A program made the position numbers and the translations under genes. The notes beneath the pieces are model-generated. The model saw only the letters and a program-made list of their open reading frames with translations. It was not told the origin of the DNA and ran no database searches. A stretch of DNA of 64,000 nucleotides from Bacteroidaceae bacterium (lineage in GTDB: Bacteria; Bacteroidota; Bacteroidia; Bacteroidales; Bacteroidaceae). Positions 18,028-27,055 of the stretch are shown piece after piece (position 1 is the stretch's first letter; each line of letters opens with the position of its first letter). The stretch is taken from positions 1 through 64,000 of the forward strand of contig JAFUYT010000001.1 in assembly GCA_017470425.1 (NCBI GenBank). Reading direction: 5' to 3'.

Positions 18028-19389
18028 TTAAGGCAGGAGCTCGTTGATGAAGATGGCCATGATGGCCAATGGGGCAACCCAACGAATTAAGAAGAAGAAG
18101 CTCACGAACAGCCAGCGCGGGAACCGCAGCTTATGGTTGTTCGTGAGTTCCTTTATAACCAGGTTCCTCGGCAAGTACCAACCCACGAAGATACTCAGCA
18201 GGAAGCCGCCCAGCGGCATGATGATCTTGGCGGAGAGGAAATCGAAGAAGTCGAAGAACGTCAGTCCGAACAGGAAGCGCACATCCTTCAGCGGACCGAA
18301 GCTCAGCGCACACACCGTGCCTAGGGCGATGCACGAGAGGGTCACCACGCTGGTAGCCGTGCGGCGCGACAACCGGAAGCGCTCGATGAACAGCGCCGTC
18401 ACGGGCTCGTGCAGGCTCATCATGCTCGTCAGTGCAGCCAGCAGCAACAGCAGATAGAACATCACGGCAAAGAACCAACCCACAAGCGGCACGTTCTCGA
18501 AGGCCATCTGGAACACCGAGGGCAGCGTGATGAACACCAGCCCAGGACCCGCATCGGGAGCCACTGTCTGCACCGAGAAGACAGCCGGGAAGATGATGAA
18601 ACCGCTCATGACGGCCACCATCGTGTCGATGAGGGCGACGCTGCCGGCAGTCTTCAGCAGACGGGCGTCATCGGTGAAGTAGCTGGCATAGGTGCACAGG
18701 CAACCCATTCCCACGCTCAGCGAGAAGAAAGCCTGCCCCATGGCACTGAGCAGCACGCCGCCGTCGAGTTTCGAGAAATCAGGTTTCAGCAGGAAACGGA
18801 GCCCGTCGGACGAACCAGGCATGGCGAATGAACCCACCACCAGCACGGCGATGATCAGCAACAGCAGGGGCATCATCAGCTTGGAGTACTTCTCGATACC
18901 GGCCTGCACACCGCGCACGATCACCCAGTGCGACATCAGCAGCACCACCGCCGTCATCACCACAGGCATCCACGCACTCTGCGTGAACTCCGTGAAGTAG
19001 GCCGCCGAGTCCGACATCGTCGTGACGCGTCCCATGACCGCCGAGATCAGGTACTGCAGTGTCCAACCCGCCACCACACTATAGTAGCTCAGGATGAACC
19101 ACGCCGCGAAGACACCCATACCGCCCTGAAAGACCCATGCTGTGCCGGGAGCCAGCGTGCGGTAGGCATCGAACGGGTTCTGGTGGGTGTTGCGCCCCAC
19201 GATGAACTCCGCCGTCATCAACGGCACGCCCAACAGGATGACACACAGGATATAGACAAGTATGAAGGCGGCACCGCCGTTAGCACCCACCTCCGTGGGG
19301 AAGCGCCACACATTACCCAGCCCCACGGCAGAGCCTGCCGAGACGAGGATGATACCTAATTTGCTTCCGAAAGTTGCTCTTTTTTCCAT
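18028..19389 (-). CDS. Sodium-dependent transporter, NSS/SNF family
   Basis: This 453-residue, multi-pass inner-membrane protein has the LeuT-fold signature near its N-terminus (GIILVSAGSAVGLGNVWRFPT followed by GGAAFILVY) and about eleven hydrophobic segments. The family imports amino acids or related amines with Na+. The substrate cannot be read from sequence. The ATG at 19389 is chosen because it begins MEKRATFGSKLG, the usual start of bacterial members, and follows the promoter at 19398-19405. It is transcribed divergently from the VanZ-like gene. Confidence 0.9.
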   Translation of the reverse strand: MEKRATFGSKLGIILVSAGSAVGLGNVWRFPTEVGANGGAAFILVYILCVILLGVPLMTAEFIVGRNTHQNPFDAYRTLAPGTAWVFQGGMGVFAAWFILSYYSVVAGWTLQYLISAVMGRVTTMSDSAAYFTEFTQSAWMPVVMTAVVLLMSHWVIVRGVQAGIEKYSKLMMPLLLLIIAVLVVGSFAMPGSSDGLRFLLKPDFSKLDGGVLLSAMGQAFFSLSVGMGCLCTYASYFTDDARLLKTAGSVALIDTMVAVMSGFIIFPAVFSVQTVAPDAGPGLVFITLPSVFQMAFENVPLVGWFFAVMFYLLLLLAALTSMMSLHEPVTALFIERFRLSRRTATSVVTLSCIALGTVCALSFGPLKDVRFLFGLTFFDFFDFLSAKIIMPLGGFLLSIFVGWYLPRNLVIKELTNNHKLRFPRWLFVSFFFLIRWVAPLAIMAIFINELLP

Positions 19390-19397
19390 ATCGGCGG

Positions 19398-19405
19398 CAA
19401 AAGTA
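19398..19405 (-). promoter_or_regulatory. -7 box of the NSS transporter
   Basis: TACTTTTG reads leftward 9 bases ahead of the ATG at 19389. Its upstream region overlaps the rightward promoter at 19419-19426, so the two divergent promoters probably influence each other. Confidence 0.65.
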
Positions 19406-19418
19406 CGAATAAAAGTTG

Positions 19419-19426
19419 TACTTTTG
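19419..19426 (+). promoter_or_regulatory. -7 box of the VanZ-like gene
   Basis: TACTTTTG lies 28 bases ahead of the ATG at 19455. Only 13 bases separate it from the divergent -7 box. Confidence 0.65.
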
Positions 19427-19454
19427 CGCTCAAAATCACATAAATCTCCACACA

Positions 19455-19856
19455 ATGCTTACTTTTTGTAAAGAGCGCCCGCTCTCATGGCTCGTCACCG
19501 TAGCCATCGTGCTGCTCTCGCTACTCCCCATCGGAGCCGTTGAAATCGCGGAAAACGTGCCTTTCGCCGACAAATGGACACACATGGTGATGTACGCCGT
19601 CCTGACGCTCGTCATCTGGATGGAACACGTCCGCCGCACCACTCCGCCCTCGCCACGTTTCCTCATCCTGTGGGCCATCCTATTTCCCATCACCCTCGGC
19701 GGGATTCTGGAGCTGCTGCAAGCCTACGCCACCACCTACCGCAGCGGCGAGTGGATGGACTGGGCCGCCGACAGCGTCGGCACCCTCCTGGCCATCCCTG
19801 TGGCGTTCTTGCTCACCAAAGTCCTACAGACCAAAGCAAGCACTACAACGGATTAA
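19455..19856 (+). CDS. VanZ-like membrane protein
   Basis: The 133-residue protein has four predicted helices and VanZ-like signatures: ADKWTHMVMYAVLTLV near residue 40, and LELLQAYATTYRSGEWMDWAADSVG near 88, which holds the conserved E...R..sW.D...N/S.G pattern. Members are small inner-membrane proteins of uncertain function, named after a teicoplanin-resistance accessory gene; resistance should not be inferred here. The ATG at 19455 follows the promoter. Its 3' end overlaps the convergent DUF3109 gene by 14 bases. Confidence 0.8.
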   Translation: MLTFCKERPLSWLVTVAIVLLSLLPIGAVEIAENVPFADKWTHMVMYAVLTLVIWMEHVRRTTPPSPRFLILWAILFPITLGGILELLQAYATTYRSGEWMDWAADSVGTLLAIPVAFLLTKVLQTKASTTTD

Positions 19857-20466
19857 CTTCCAGTTCTGCGGCGACGCTACATAGCTCGTCGTACCACGCC
19901 TGCCCGAAGCGGCGGATAAGGGGGTCGCGGAGGAAGCGGTAGAGGGGAAGGTCGAGTTCGAGGCCGCGCTTGCGGGCGGCATCGCAGATAGCCCAGCGGT
20001 GGTAGTTGAGCCCCACGAGGCCACCGGCGAAGTGCTTCTCACGAATGGGATAAAGGGCACAAGAGATAGGCTTCATGAAGCGGCTCTTGCCGGCACGGCA
20101 GGCAGCCTCGAGAGCGCAGAGGCAGCATCCCTGGGGAAGAGCATCGACTTGCGTAGGCGGGTAGTTGTAGTAGGTGAACACGCAATCCTTTCCGTTTACG
20201 ATGCTGGTGACGAGGTCGCCTTCGACATCGGTGTAGGCGACGCCCTGTCGATCGACGGTGCTCTGTGCCGATGCCGACATCAGAGGCCATGCAGCATCCA
20301 GCGAGGCTTCGATTTCACCGATTTCATTGAACGTCACAGGTGCTCCCGCATCACCCTCAATACAGCAGGCACCGCCGCAGGCATCGAGGTCGCAGCAGAA
20401 CCGTTCAGTGAGGAGATCGCCAGAGATGAGGACACCACCGACTTCAAGGATAGGTACGTTCACCAT
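19843..20466 (-). CDS. DUF3109 family Cys-rich protein
   Basis: The 207-residue protein opens with ILEVGGVLISGDLLTERFCCDLDACGGACCIEGD and contains further Cys clusters (GCCLCALEAAC, SCALYPIRE), which form the DUF3109 pattern. The Cys arrangement suggests a metal or iron-sulfur site. Function is unknown. The ATG at 20466 overlaps the stop of ung by 7 bases, so the genes are translationally coupled; it is the last gene of the dapB-lepB-ung operon. Confidence 0.85.
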   Translation of the reverse strand: MVNVPILEVGGVLISGDLLTERFCCDLDACGGACCIEGDAGAPVTFNEIGEIEASLDAAWPLMSASAQSTVDRQGVAYTDVEGDLVTSIVNGKDCVFTYYNYPPTQVDALPQGCCLCALEAACRAGKSRFMKPISCALYPIREKHFAGGLVGLNYHRWAICDAARKRGLELDLPLYRFLRDPLIRRFGQAWYDELCSVAAELEVNPL

Positions 20467-21119
20467 TCTATCGGCACTATGCCATGTTGGATGAGGTAGT
20501 CGTTGCAGAGCTGGAAGTGGTGGTTGCCGAAGAAACCGCGGTAGGCTGAGAGGGGTGAGGGATGGGCGGAGCGGAGGACAAGGTGACGGGCGGAGTCGAT
20601 GAATTGGGCTTTTTGACCTGCATAGCTGCCCCAGAGAAGAAATACAAGATGTTCGCGCTCCCGCGCGAGCGCACGGATGGCGGCATCGGTGAATGTCTCC
20701 CAACCGCGGCCCTGATGGGAACCAGCCTGCCCACGGCGCACAGTGAGGGTAGCGTTCAGGAGGAGGACACCCTGCTGCGCCCAGCGCGTCAGGTCGCCGG
20801 AAGCGGGAGGCGGCGTGCCGAGCTCCTGCTGGATCTCGCCATAGATGTTACGGAGCGACGGCGGCAACGCCACTCCCTCGGGAACGGAGAAGGAGAGCCC
20901 CATCGCCTGACCGGGCTCGTGGTAGGGATCCTGCCCGAGGATAACTACTTTCACACGGTCGAAGGGCGTGGTGTTGAAGGCGTTGAAAATCTTCGAGCCC
21001 GGCGGATAGCAGGGACCTGCGGCATACTCCTGCCGGACAAAAGCCGTGAGCTGCTCGAAGTAAGGCTGCTGGAACTCCGTAGCCAGCTGCCTGCCCCATG
21101 AAGGTTCAATCTTTACCAT
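20460..21119 (-). CDS. ung: Uracil-DNA glycosylase
   Basis: Ung excises uracil from DNA in base-excision repair. The 219-residue protein shows the catalytic GQDPYH motif near residue 61, the stacking FS of MGLSFSVPEG, LLLNATLTV and the DNA-intercalating HPSPLSAYRGFFG near the C-terminus. The length is normal for family 1. It follows lepB with a 1-base gap and precedes DUF3109 with an overlap. Confidence 0.97.
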   Translation of the reverse strand: MVKIEPSWGRQLATEFQQPYFEQLTAFVRQEYAAGPCYPPGSKIFNAFNTTPFDRVKVVILGQDPYHEPGQAMGLSFSVPEGVALPPSLRNIYGEIQQELGTPPPASGDLTRWAQQGVLLLNATLTVRRGQAGSHQGRGWETFTDAAIRALAREREHLVFLLWGSYAGQKAQFIDSARHLVLRSAHPSPLSAYRGFFGNHHFQLCNDYLIQHGIVPIEW

Positions 21120-21120
21120 T

Positions 21121-22587
21121 CTAATTCATATTCTCCACCCATCGGAAGAGGCGGTTCCAGCGGATGTGGCCATCTGTCCAGCCACGGTCTTTGTCAATAG
21201 AGAGCCAGATCATGATGGGCTTGCCCACGACATGGTCCTCGGGCACGAAGCCCCAGTAGCGGCTGTCGGCGCTGTTGTGGCGGTTGTCGCCCATCATCCA
21301 GTAGTAATCCATCTGGAAGGTGTAGCTGTCGGTCTCCTCGCCGTTGATGCGGATCTTGCCATCGGGCGTGACCTCGAGTTGGTTGCCTTCATAGACGGCA
21401 ATGGGACGCTCGTAGATGGGCAGGTTCTCAAGGGTGAGGTGGATGCTCTCGCCGCGCTTGGGAATCCACAGGGGGCCGTAGTTGTCGCGCGTCCAGCCGT
21501 AGAAGCCGTCCAGAGGGTAGAGCTCAGCGGTGACGGCAAGGGTATCGACCTCGATGCTCTCCACGAGGTCGGGCATGGCAAGGAGGGCATCGCGCGTGGC
21601 GGCGGTCAGCGGCATGACGCCCGTATGGTGGAAGCCGTTGCGCCCGTAGAGGTCGTCGTTGCTCAAGTGTAAGTCATGCGCCACCTGCTCCGGCAAGTCG
21701 CGGCGGCCGTCGCGCAGGCGGATATGGTAGTTGTACTGCACGTTGTCGGGCTCCTTGTTGGGCTTGCCGTCGAGATAGACGACGCGATCCTTGATCTGCA
21801 GGATCTGCCCAGGGAGGCCCACGCAGCGCTTCACGTAGTTCTCGCGGCGATCCACCGGGCGCCACATCACCTCGCCGAACTCAGCGGCGTTCAGGTTGAT
21901 ATACTGCCGTCCGAGGCGGTAGTAGTACTGCGCAAGGCGACGCTTGTCGATCGACGAGAGGTCATCGGTGCGCGGCAGCGAGCCATTGTTCTCATAGACG
22001 ATCTGCTGGCCGTAGGCGTAGCACATACCGTAGAAGTCCTGTGCCTGATAGATGGGATTGGCCACGACAGTATCCCCGGAGGGGTAGTTGAAGACCACGA
22101 TGTCGTTGAGCTGCACGGGTTTCGGGTGTACACGCTTGTAATCCCACTGGATGAGGGTGCTGTAGCTCTTGGCGCCGCCGGGGAGCGTGTGCTGCACGAG
22201 GGGCAGCGAGAGAGGCGTCTGCGGCACGCGGGGGCCGTAGCTCATCTTCGACACGAAGAGGTAGTCGCCCACGAGCAGGCTCTTCTCCAACGACGACGAT
22301 GGAATGGTGTAGTTCTGGAAGAAATAGATGTTCACGAAATACACTGCCACGAGCGCGAACACGATGGCATCGACCCACGACATGATGGTGCGCGTGACGG
22401 GGTTCTCCAGCTCCTTCCACCACGACCAGGGAATCTTCCGGGTGATGTAGATGTCAAAGATGAAGGGCACGATGATGAGTCCCCACCAGGCATCGACCCA
22501 CGCAAGGAACCAGATGTACAATCCCGTGACGACGAGCATCTTGGCCCAGTCGCGCCACGTCAGCGGTTTCTTATCTAACTTTTTCAT
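21121..22587 (-). CDS. lepB: Signal peptidase I
   Basis: LepB removes signal peptides from secreted proteins at the outer face of the inner membrane. The 488-residue protein starts with about three hydrophobic segments. It carries the catalytic Ser in IPSSSLEKSLLVGDYLFVSK (near residue 98), the catalytic Lys in YVKRCVGLPGQIL (near 250) and the GDNRHNSADSRYWGFVP box near the C-terminus. A long insertion between the Ser and Lys boxes is normal for the Bacteroidales form. It lies 2 bases after dapB in one operon. Confidence 0.95.
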   Translation of the reverse strand: MKKLDKKPLTWRDWAKMLVVTGLYIWFLAWVDAWWGLIIVPFIFDIYITRKIPWSWWKELENPVTRTIMSWVDAIVFALVAVYFVNIYFFQNYTIPSSSLEKSLLVGDYLFVSKMSYGPRVPQTPLSLPLVQHTLPGGAKSYSTLIQWDYKRVHPKPVQLNDIVVFNYPSGDTVVANPIYQAQDFYGMCYAYGQQIVYENNGSLPRTDDLSSIDKRRLAQYYYRLGRQYINLNAAEFGEVMWRPVDRRENYVKRCVGLPGQILQIKDRVVYLDGKPNKEPDNVQYNYHIRLRDGRRDLPEQVAHDLHLSNDDLYGRNGFHHTGVMPLTAATRDALLAMPDLVESIEVDTLAVTAELYPLDGFYGWTRDNYGPLWIPKRGESIHLTLENLPIYERPIAVYEGNQLEVTPDGKIRINGEETDSYTFQMDYYWMMGDNRHNSADSRYWGFVPEDHVVGKPIMIWLSIDKDRGWTDGHIRWNRLFRWVENMN

Positions 22588-22589
22588 TT

Positions 22590-23336
22590 TCAGAATTGGA
22601 ATAGGTCATTCATACTGAGCAATCCGCTGTGCTCAACCGTGTATTCAGCCGCGAGGACGGCGCCGAGGGCAAAGCCCTTGCGGGAGTGGGCATCGTGGGT
22701 GATGGTGATCTGGTCGGCCTCGGAGTCGTAGCGTACGGTGTGGATGCCAGGAACTTCGCCGCGGCGGTAAGATATGATTGGAATCCAGCCAACATGGGAC
22801 AGCAGACCCTCTCCCTGCTCCCCTCCATTACGGGAGGGGTTGGGGGTGGGTCTTTCGGTGTGGGCCTCCAATATCTGGTCGGCCAGCGTGATGGCCGTCC
22901 CGCTGGGGTGGTCGAGCTTGTGGACATGGTGGGTCTCCTCCATCTCCACATCGTACTGCGGGAAACGGTTCATGATGCGAGCCAGATAGCGATTGACAGC
23001 ACCGAAGATGGCCACGCCGACGGAGAAGTTAGAGGCCCAGAACAGCGTCTTGCCTTCCTCTGCACACTGTCGCCGTACCTCAGCCTCGTGCTGCGAGAAC
23101 CACCCTGTGCTGCCGGAAACGACCTTTACGCCGGCGGCAAACGCCTTCTGGACGTTGTCGAAAGCCACGGCGGGCGCCGTGAACTCGATGGCCACGTCAG
23201 CCGAGCGGAATGCCTCGCTGCCGAAGTCCTGTGGATTATCAATGTCGATGCGGCAGACAATCTCGTGCCCGCGGTCGAGGGCGATCTGCTCTATCATACG
23301 GCCCATCTTGCCGTAACCTATCAATGCAATTTTCAT
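22590..23336 (-). CDS. dapB: 4-hydroxy-tetrahydrodipicolinate reductase with palindromic insertion
   Basis: DapB reduces the lysine/diaminopimelate precursor with NAD(P)H. The 248-residue protein begins with the Rossmann motif MKIALIGYGKMGRMI and shows EFTAPAVAFDN, GSTGW, ASNFSVGVAIF and the catalytic region ETHHVHKLDHPSGTA. After LEAHTE a run encoding PTPNPSRNGGEQGEGLL replaces the usual linker before GEVPGIHTVRYDSEAD; this comes from the palindromic element at 22804-22853. The active-site motifs are intact. The ATG at 23336 follows the promoter at 23360-23367. It is the first gene of the dapB-lepB-ung-DUF3109 operon. Confidence 0.95.
   Translation of the reverse strand: MKIALIGYGKMGRMIEQIALDRGHEIVCRIDIDNPQDFGSEAFRSADVAIEFTAPAVAFDNVQKAFAAGVKVVSGSTGWFSQHEAEVRRQCAEEGKTLFWASNFSVGVAIFGAVNRYLARIMNRFPQYDVEMEETHHVHKLDHPSGTAITLADQILEAHTERPTPNPSRNGGEQGEGLLSHVGWIPIISYRRGEVPGIHTVRYDSEADQITITHDAHSRKGFALGAVLAAEYTVEHSGLLSMNDLFQF
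22804..22853. repeat. Palindromic element inserted in dapB
   Basis: The element is about 50 bp, bounded by AGACCC and GGGTCT. Inside, CCCCTCC and GGAGGGG form a perfect stem at 22820-22839. Its left part, CCCTCTCCCTGCTCCCC, differs by one base from bases 56862-56878 inside metG. It adds an in-frame peptide to DapB. Confidence 0.75.
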
Positions 23337-23359
23337 GATGCTCTGTGGATTTAGCGGGG

Positions 23360-23367
23360 CAAAGGTA
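23360..23367 (-). promoter_or_regulatory. -7 box of the dapB operon
   Basis: TACCTTTG reads leftward 24 bases ahead of the dapB ATG. Confidence 0.7.
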
Positions 23368-23494
23368 CATATATTTTGCGATTTGAGCACTCATGAATGG
23401 CATTTTATGACATTCCGAGGGCCTCTTTTGGGGTTATTTAAGATGCAAATGACATTTTTTTAAAAGAACAGGCGGCGATCCGTGAGGAAAAGAC

Positions 23495-23502
23495 TATCTT
23501 TG
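23495..23502 (+). promoter_or_regulatory. -7 box of DUF2851-dprA
   Basis: TATCTTTG lies 34 bases ahead of the ATG at 23536 and rules out the in-frame start at 23482. Confidence 0.7.
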
Positions 23503-23535
23503 CACTGTCTTACTCTTATATCCATCTCTATTTTC

Positions 23536-24840
23536 ATGGAAGCGCTGTTGCACTACGTGTGGAAACACCGGCTGTTCCCGCTCACGCCCATGCAGACGAC
23601 GACGGGCGAGGTCGTGGAGGTCATCGACCCCGGGCTGCACAACCGCAACGCCGGCCCCGATTTCTTCAATGCGAAGGTGCGCATCGGAGGAACACTATGG
23701 GTGGGCAACGTAGAAATGCACTTGCTCTCCAGCGACTGGTACCGCCACGGACACGACCACGATGCTGCTTATGACAGCGTGGTTCTGCACGTGGCGGAAA
23801 CGGTTGATACCGACGTGGTGACAGCCGACGGCAAGCGGCTGCCGCAGCTACAATTAGAGATTCCCGCGAGCGTGCGCGAGAACTACGGACGGCTCTGCCG
23901 GACAGAGGATTATCCGCGTTGCTGGCCGGTCATCCCACAGCTGTCGAAGCTCACCGTTCACGCCTGGATGTCGGCGCTGCTGGCAGAGCGGTTGCAGACA
24001 CGCGCAGAGCGCTGCTTGGAGCGCCTCGCCGCCACCGATGGCGACTGGGAGCGGACGCTGTTCATCACGCTGGCACGCAATTTCGGCTTCGGCCTCAACG
24101 GCGATGCCTTCGAGGTGTGGGCACGCCACCTGCCGCTCTACGCCGCCGCCAAGCACCGTGACGATGTCTTCCAGCTCGAAGCGCTGTTTCTGGGATGTGC
24201 GGGGCTGCTCGAAGAGGCGGCCATCCCGCCGTCGGCACAAGCAGCGGCCCACGACGACGCCTACCTGCAACGCCTGCGCAGGGAATACAGCTACCTGCAA
24301 CATAAGTTCCAGCTGGCTGCACCGATGGAAGCACACCACTGGCGCTACCTGCGACTGCGCCCCCAGAACTTCCCGCACCTGCGCATCGTGCAACTGGCAC
24401 AGCTCTATGCACGCCAGACAGCGGGACTCGCCGCCCTCCTCCATGCCACCACACGGGAGGCACTGCACGCGGCCTTCGACACACAGGCCACAGCGTACTG
24501 GCAGACGCATTACCTCTTCGGGATGCCCTCGGCGCACAGCGAGAAACGCCTGTCCGCCGCCAGCCGCGACCTGCTCATCATCAACACCGTAGTCCCGATC
24601 CTCTTCGCCCACGGACAGGCCCACTCCGACGAGAGCGAGCAGGAGCGGGCCGTCGAGCTGCTGGAGCAGCTGCGGGCAGAACATAACTTCATCCTCCGGC
24701 AATGGCAGCAGTGCGGGCTCGCCGTGGAGACGGCCGCCGACAGCCAGGCACTCATCCAGCTGAAGCGCGAGTACTGCGACCGCCACGACTGCCTCCGCTG
24801 CCGCTTCGGATACGAATACTTGAAAACGAACCATGACTGA
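23536..24840 (+). CDS. DUF2851 family protein
   Basis: The 434-residue protein starts MEALLHYVWKHRLFPLTPM and continues with GEVVEVIDPGLHNRNAGPDFFNAKVRIGG, WVGNVEMHLLSSDWYRHGHD and YDSVVLHV, the well-conserved front of DUF2851. These His/Asp/Glu-rich segments suggest a metal-dependent or nuclease-like fold, but no function is established. The C-terminus has a Cys cluster (CDRHDCLRCRFGYEYL). It overlaps dprA by 8 bases (ATGACTGA), a conserved-looking coupling that hints at a role linked to DNA processing. Confidence 0.85.
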   Translation: MEALLHYVWKHRLFPLTPMQTTTGEVVEVIDPGLHNRNAGPDFFNAKVRIGGTLWVGNVEMHLLSSDWYRHGHDHDAAYDSVVLHVAETVDTDVVTADGKRLPQLQLEIPASVRENYGRLCRTEDYPRCWPVIPQLSKLTVHAWMSALLAERLQTRAERCLERLAATDGDWERTLFITLARNFGFGLNGDAFEVWARHLPLYAAAKHRDDVFQLEALFLGCAGLLEEAAIPPSAQAAAHDDAYLQRLRREYSYLQHKFQLAAPMEAHHWRYLRLRPQNFPHLRIVQLAQLYARQTAGLAALLHATTREALHAAFDTQATAYWQTHYLFGMPSAHSEKRLSAASRDLLIINTVVPILFAHGQAHSDESEQERAVELLEQLRAEHNFILRQWQQCGLAVETAADSQALIQLKREYCDRHDCLRCRFGYEYLKTNHD

Positions 24841-25984
24841 CCAAGAACTTCTCTATACGATGGCGCTGACGATGGCACTGCGCCAACAGTCACGCCACCA
24901 GCGCCTGCTGCTGGATGCCGCAGGCTCCGCCACTGCGGTCTTCGAGAACCGTAAGGACATCGGGCGGATGATGGAACACGTCTCTGAGCGCATGGCCGAC
25001 ACGCTGGCATCGCTGGACAGCTTCCTGCCGCGCTGCGAGCACGAGCTCACCTACGCCCGCGACCACCGCATCCGCGTCGTAGCGCTGCACGACGAGGCGG
25101 CCTACCCGAGCCGCCTGCGGCAGTGCGAGGATGCGCCGCTCGTGTTGTACGTCCTCGGCGAAGTGGATCTGAACGCGCCGCGCATCGTCAGCATCGTGGG
25201 TACACGGCGCTGCTCCGAGCGGGGACGCGACCTGTGTACGCAACTGGCACGCAGCATCGCGGAGAAGTGCCCAGGCACGCTCATCGTCAGCGGACTGGCC
25301 TACGGCATCGACGTGGCCGCACACCGCGCAGCTCTCACCCACGGATTGCCCACAGCTGGCGTGCTCGCCCACGGCCTCGACGAAATCTACCCGCGTGCAC
25401 ACCGCCCCATCGCCATCGAGATGCTCCGCAGCGGAGGACTCGTGACGGAGTTCATGAGCCACACGCAGATCGACAAGGTGAACTTCCTGCAGCGCAACCG
25501 CATCGTGGCGGGGCTGGCAGACGCCGTCGTCGTCGTGGAGAGCCCCGCACGCGGAGGATCCCTGAACACGGCGCGCCTCGCCGGCGACTACCAGCGTGAA
25601 GTGTTTACCTTCCCCGGCCGTCCCTCGGATGTGCTCTCGGAAGGCTGCAACCTGCTCATCCGCCGCAACGGCGCCACGCTCATCACCTGCCCCGAGCAGC
25701 TGCTCACGGATCTCGGCTGGGAGCGGCGGAGCAATCAGCCGGAGCCCCCACAAAGCACTCCCGCCGCCGACGCCGGACAGGGCACCCTCTTCCCCACCCT
25801 GAGCGCTGAGGAACAGACGGCGGTGGATGCGCTCCGCGCTGCCGACGGCGACATGGCGATGACCGACCTCGCCCACGCCCTCGGCGTGCCGGCATACAAA
25901 ATCACGCCTCTCATGCTCGCATTGGAGATGAAAGGCGTGGTAAAGATTCTACCCGGAAGCCGCTATCACCTATTCGGCGGATAG
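24833..25984 (+). CDS. dprA: DNA-processing protein DprA
   Basis: DprA loads RecA on incoming single-stranded DNA during natural transformation. The 383-residue protein has an N-terminal helical part. The Rossmann-like domain (about 105-300) carries VSIVGTRRCSERGRDLC, IVSGLAYGIDVAAHRAAL, GGLVTEF, FLQRNRIVAGLADAVVVVE, RGGSLNTA and FPGRPSD. A C-terminal winged helix of the DprA type follows (residues about 325-383). A Pro-rich linker near 305 separates them. Its 3' end overlaps the convergent HIT gene by 15 bases. Confidence 0.95.
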   Translation: MTDQELLYTMALTMALRQQSRHQRLLLDAAGSATAVFENRKDIGRMMEHVSERMADTLASLDSFLPRCEHELTYARDHRIRVVALHDEAAYPSRLRQCEDAPLVLYVLGEVDLNAPRIVSIVGTRRCSERGRDLCTQLARSIAEKCPGTLIVSGLAYGIDVAAHRAALTHGLPTAGVLAHGLDEIYPRAHRPIAIEMLRSGGLVTEFMSHTQIDKVNFLQRNRIVAGLADAVVVVESPARGGSLNTARLAGDYQREVFTFPGRPSDVLSEGCNLLIRRNGATLITCPEQLLTDLGWERRSNQPEPPQSTPAADAGQGTLFPTLSAEEQTAVDALRAADGDMAMTDLAHALGVPAYKITPLMLALEMKGVVKILPGSRYHLFGG

Positions 25985-26377
25985 CTCAAAATCCCGACGG
26001 ATGGCATCGGCGACGGCCTGCATCTCCTCTGCCGGAAGCTGGAGCTTCGGGTTGGAGAAGAGCATATCGCGCTCGCTCTGCATCGGGATGAGGTGGATGT
26101 GGGCGTGCGGCACTTCCAGCCCCAGCACCGCCTCACCGACCTTCACGCAGGGGATGACCCGCTTGATGGCACGTGCCACGCGGGCAGCAAAGACATGCAG
26201 CCCTGCCAGCTCCTCGTCGGTCAGGTCAAAAATGTAGTCAACCTCGCGGCGCGGGATCACGAGCGTGTGACCCTTCACCAGCGGGTTGATGTCGAGAAAG
26301 GCGTAGAAGTCCTTCGACTCGGCACACTTGTAGCTGGGAATCTCACCAGCAGCGATTTTACTGAATATGGATGCCAT
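25970..26377 (-). CDS. HIT family nucleotide-binding protein
   Basis: The 135-residue protein ends its core with the histidine triad HAHIHLIPM and begins ASIFSKIAAGEIPSYKCAES, the usual start of bacterial HIT hydrolases. Such enzymes split nucleoside phosphoramidates or dinucleotides. It follows greA after 2 bases and is probably in the same transcript. Confidence 0.95.
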   Translation of the reverse strand: MASIFSKIAAGEIPSYKCAESKDFYAFLDINPLVKGHTLVIPRREVDYIFDLTDEELAGLHVFAARVARAIKRVIPCVKVGEAVLGLEVPHAHIHLIPMQSERDMLFSNPKLQLPAEEMQAVADAIRRDFELSAE

Positions 26378-26379
26378 AG

Positions 26380-26850
26380 TTATTCCTCGTAGCTGATACT
26401 AAGGATTTCCAGTTGAATCATGCCCTGCGGCACACGGATATCGACGACCTCGCCGACCTTCTTGCCGAGCAGTCCCTGAGCGATGGGTGTCTTCACGCTG
26501 ATCTTGCCCTCGCGAAGGTTGGCCTCCGTCTCGCTGACAATGGTGTAGGCCATCTTGGCATTGTTCTTCACATTCTTCAATTCGACGCGTGTGAGAATCT
26601 GCACCGTGTCAGCATTCAGCTTGGTCGTGTCGATGATTTTGGCGTCGGCGATGGTCGCCTTGAGCTGCGTGATTTTCATTTCGAGCAAGCCCTGAGCTTC
26701 CTTGGCGGCGTCATACTCTGAGTTCTCGCTGAGGTCGCCCTTGTCGCGCGCCTCCGCGATGGCAGCGGATGCCTTGGGACGCTCCACTGCTTCGAGCTGA
26801 TGGAGCTCGGCCACGAGCTTATCGTAGCCTTTTTGAGTCATGTAAGCCAT
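26380..26850 (-). CDS. greA: Transcription elongation factor GreA
   Basis: GreA rescues backtracked RNA polymerase by stimulating transcript cleavage. The 156-residue protein has the N-terminal coiled coil (MTQKGYDKLVAELHQLE with EARDKGDLSENSEYDAAKEAQ) that carries the acidic tip, and the C-terminal FKBP-like domain (TPIAQGLLGKKVGEVVDIRVPQG). The length is normal. Its promoter is at 26942-26949, giving a leader of about 85 bases. Confidence 0.97.
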   Translation of the reverse strand: MAYMTQKGYDKLVAELHQLEAVERPKASAAIAEARDKGDLSENSEYDAAKEAQGLLEMKITQLKATIADAKIIDTTKLNADTVQILTRVELKNVKNNAKMAYTIVSETEANLREGKISVKTPIAQGLLGKKVGEVVDIRVPQGMIQLEILSISYEE

Positions 26851-26941
26851 TTATATTTATAATTTTACGATTTACAACTTATGCAGACAAAAGGAAAAGA
26901 GCTCCGTTGCTGTACGGAACCCTTCATTGACTTTTGCGGTG

Positions 26942-26949
26942 CAAAGATA
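26942..26949 (-). promoter_or_regulatory. -7 box of greA-HIT
   Basis: TATCTTTG reads leftward, 92 bases ahead of the greA ATG. Confidence 0.65.
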
Positions 26950-26992
26950 GGTTTAAAAGTGATTCGCTCCAAATCTTTTGGCAGAAAAATGC

Positions 26993-27022
26993 AGGAAAAG
27001 CCCTCTCGCGAGGGCTTTTCCT
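26993..27022 (-). terminator. Intrinsic terminator of the NfeD-flotillin operon
   Basis: A perfect 13-bp stem (AGGAAAAGCCCTC with GAGGGCTTTTCCT) closes a 4-base loop. It lies 33 bases after the stop of the thioredoxin-like gene and is followed leftward by a T-rich stretch. Confidence 0.85.
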
Positions 27023-27055
27023 TTGTTCTACGGCTCTTTATCAGAGAAATATGTG

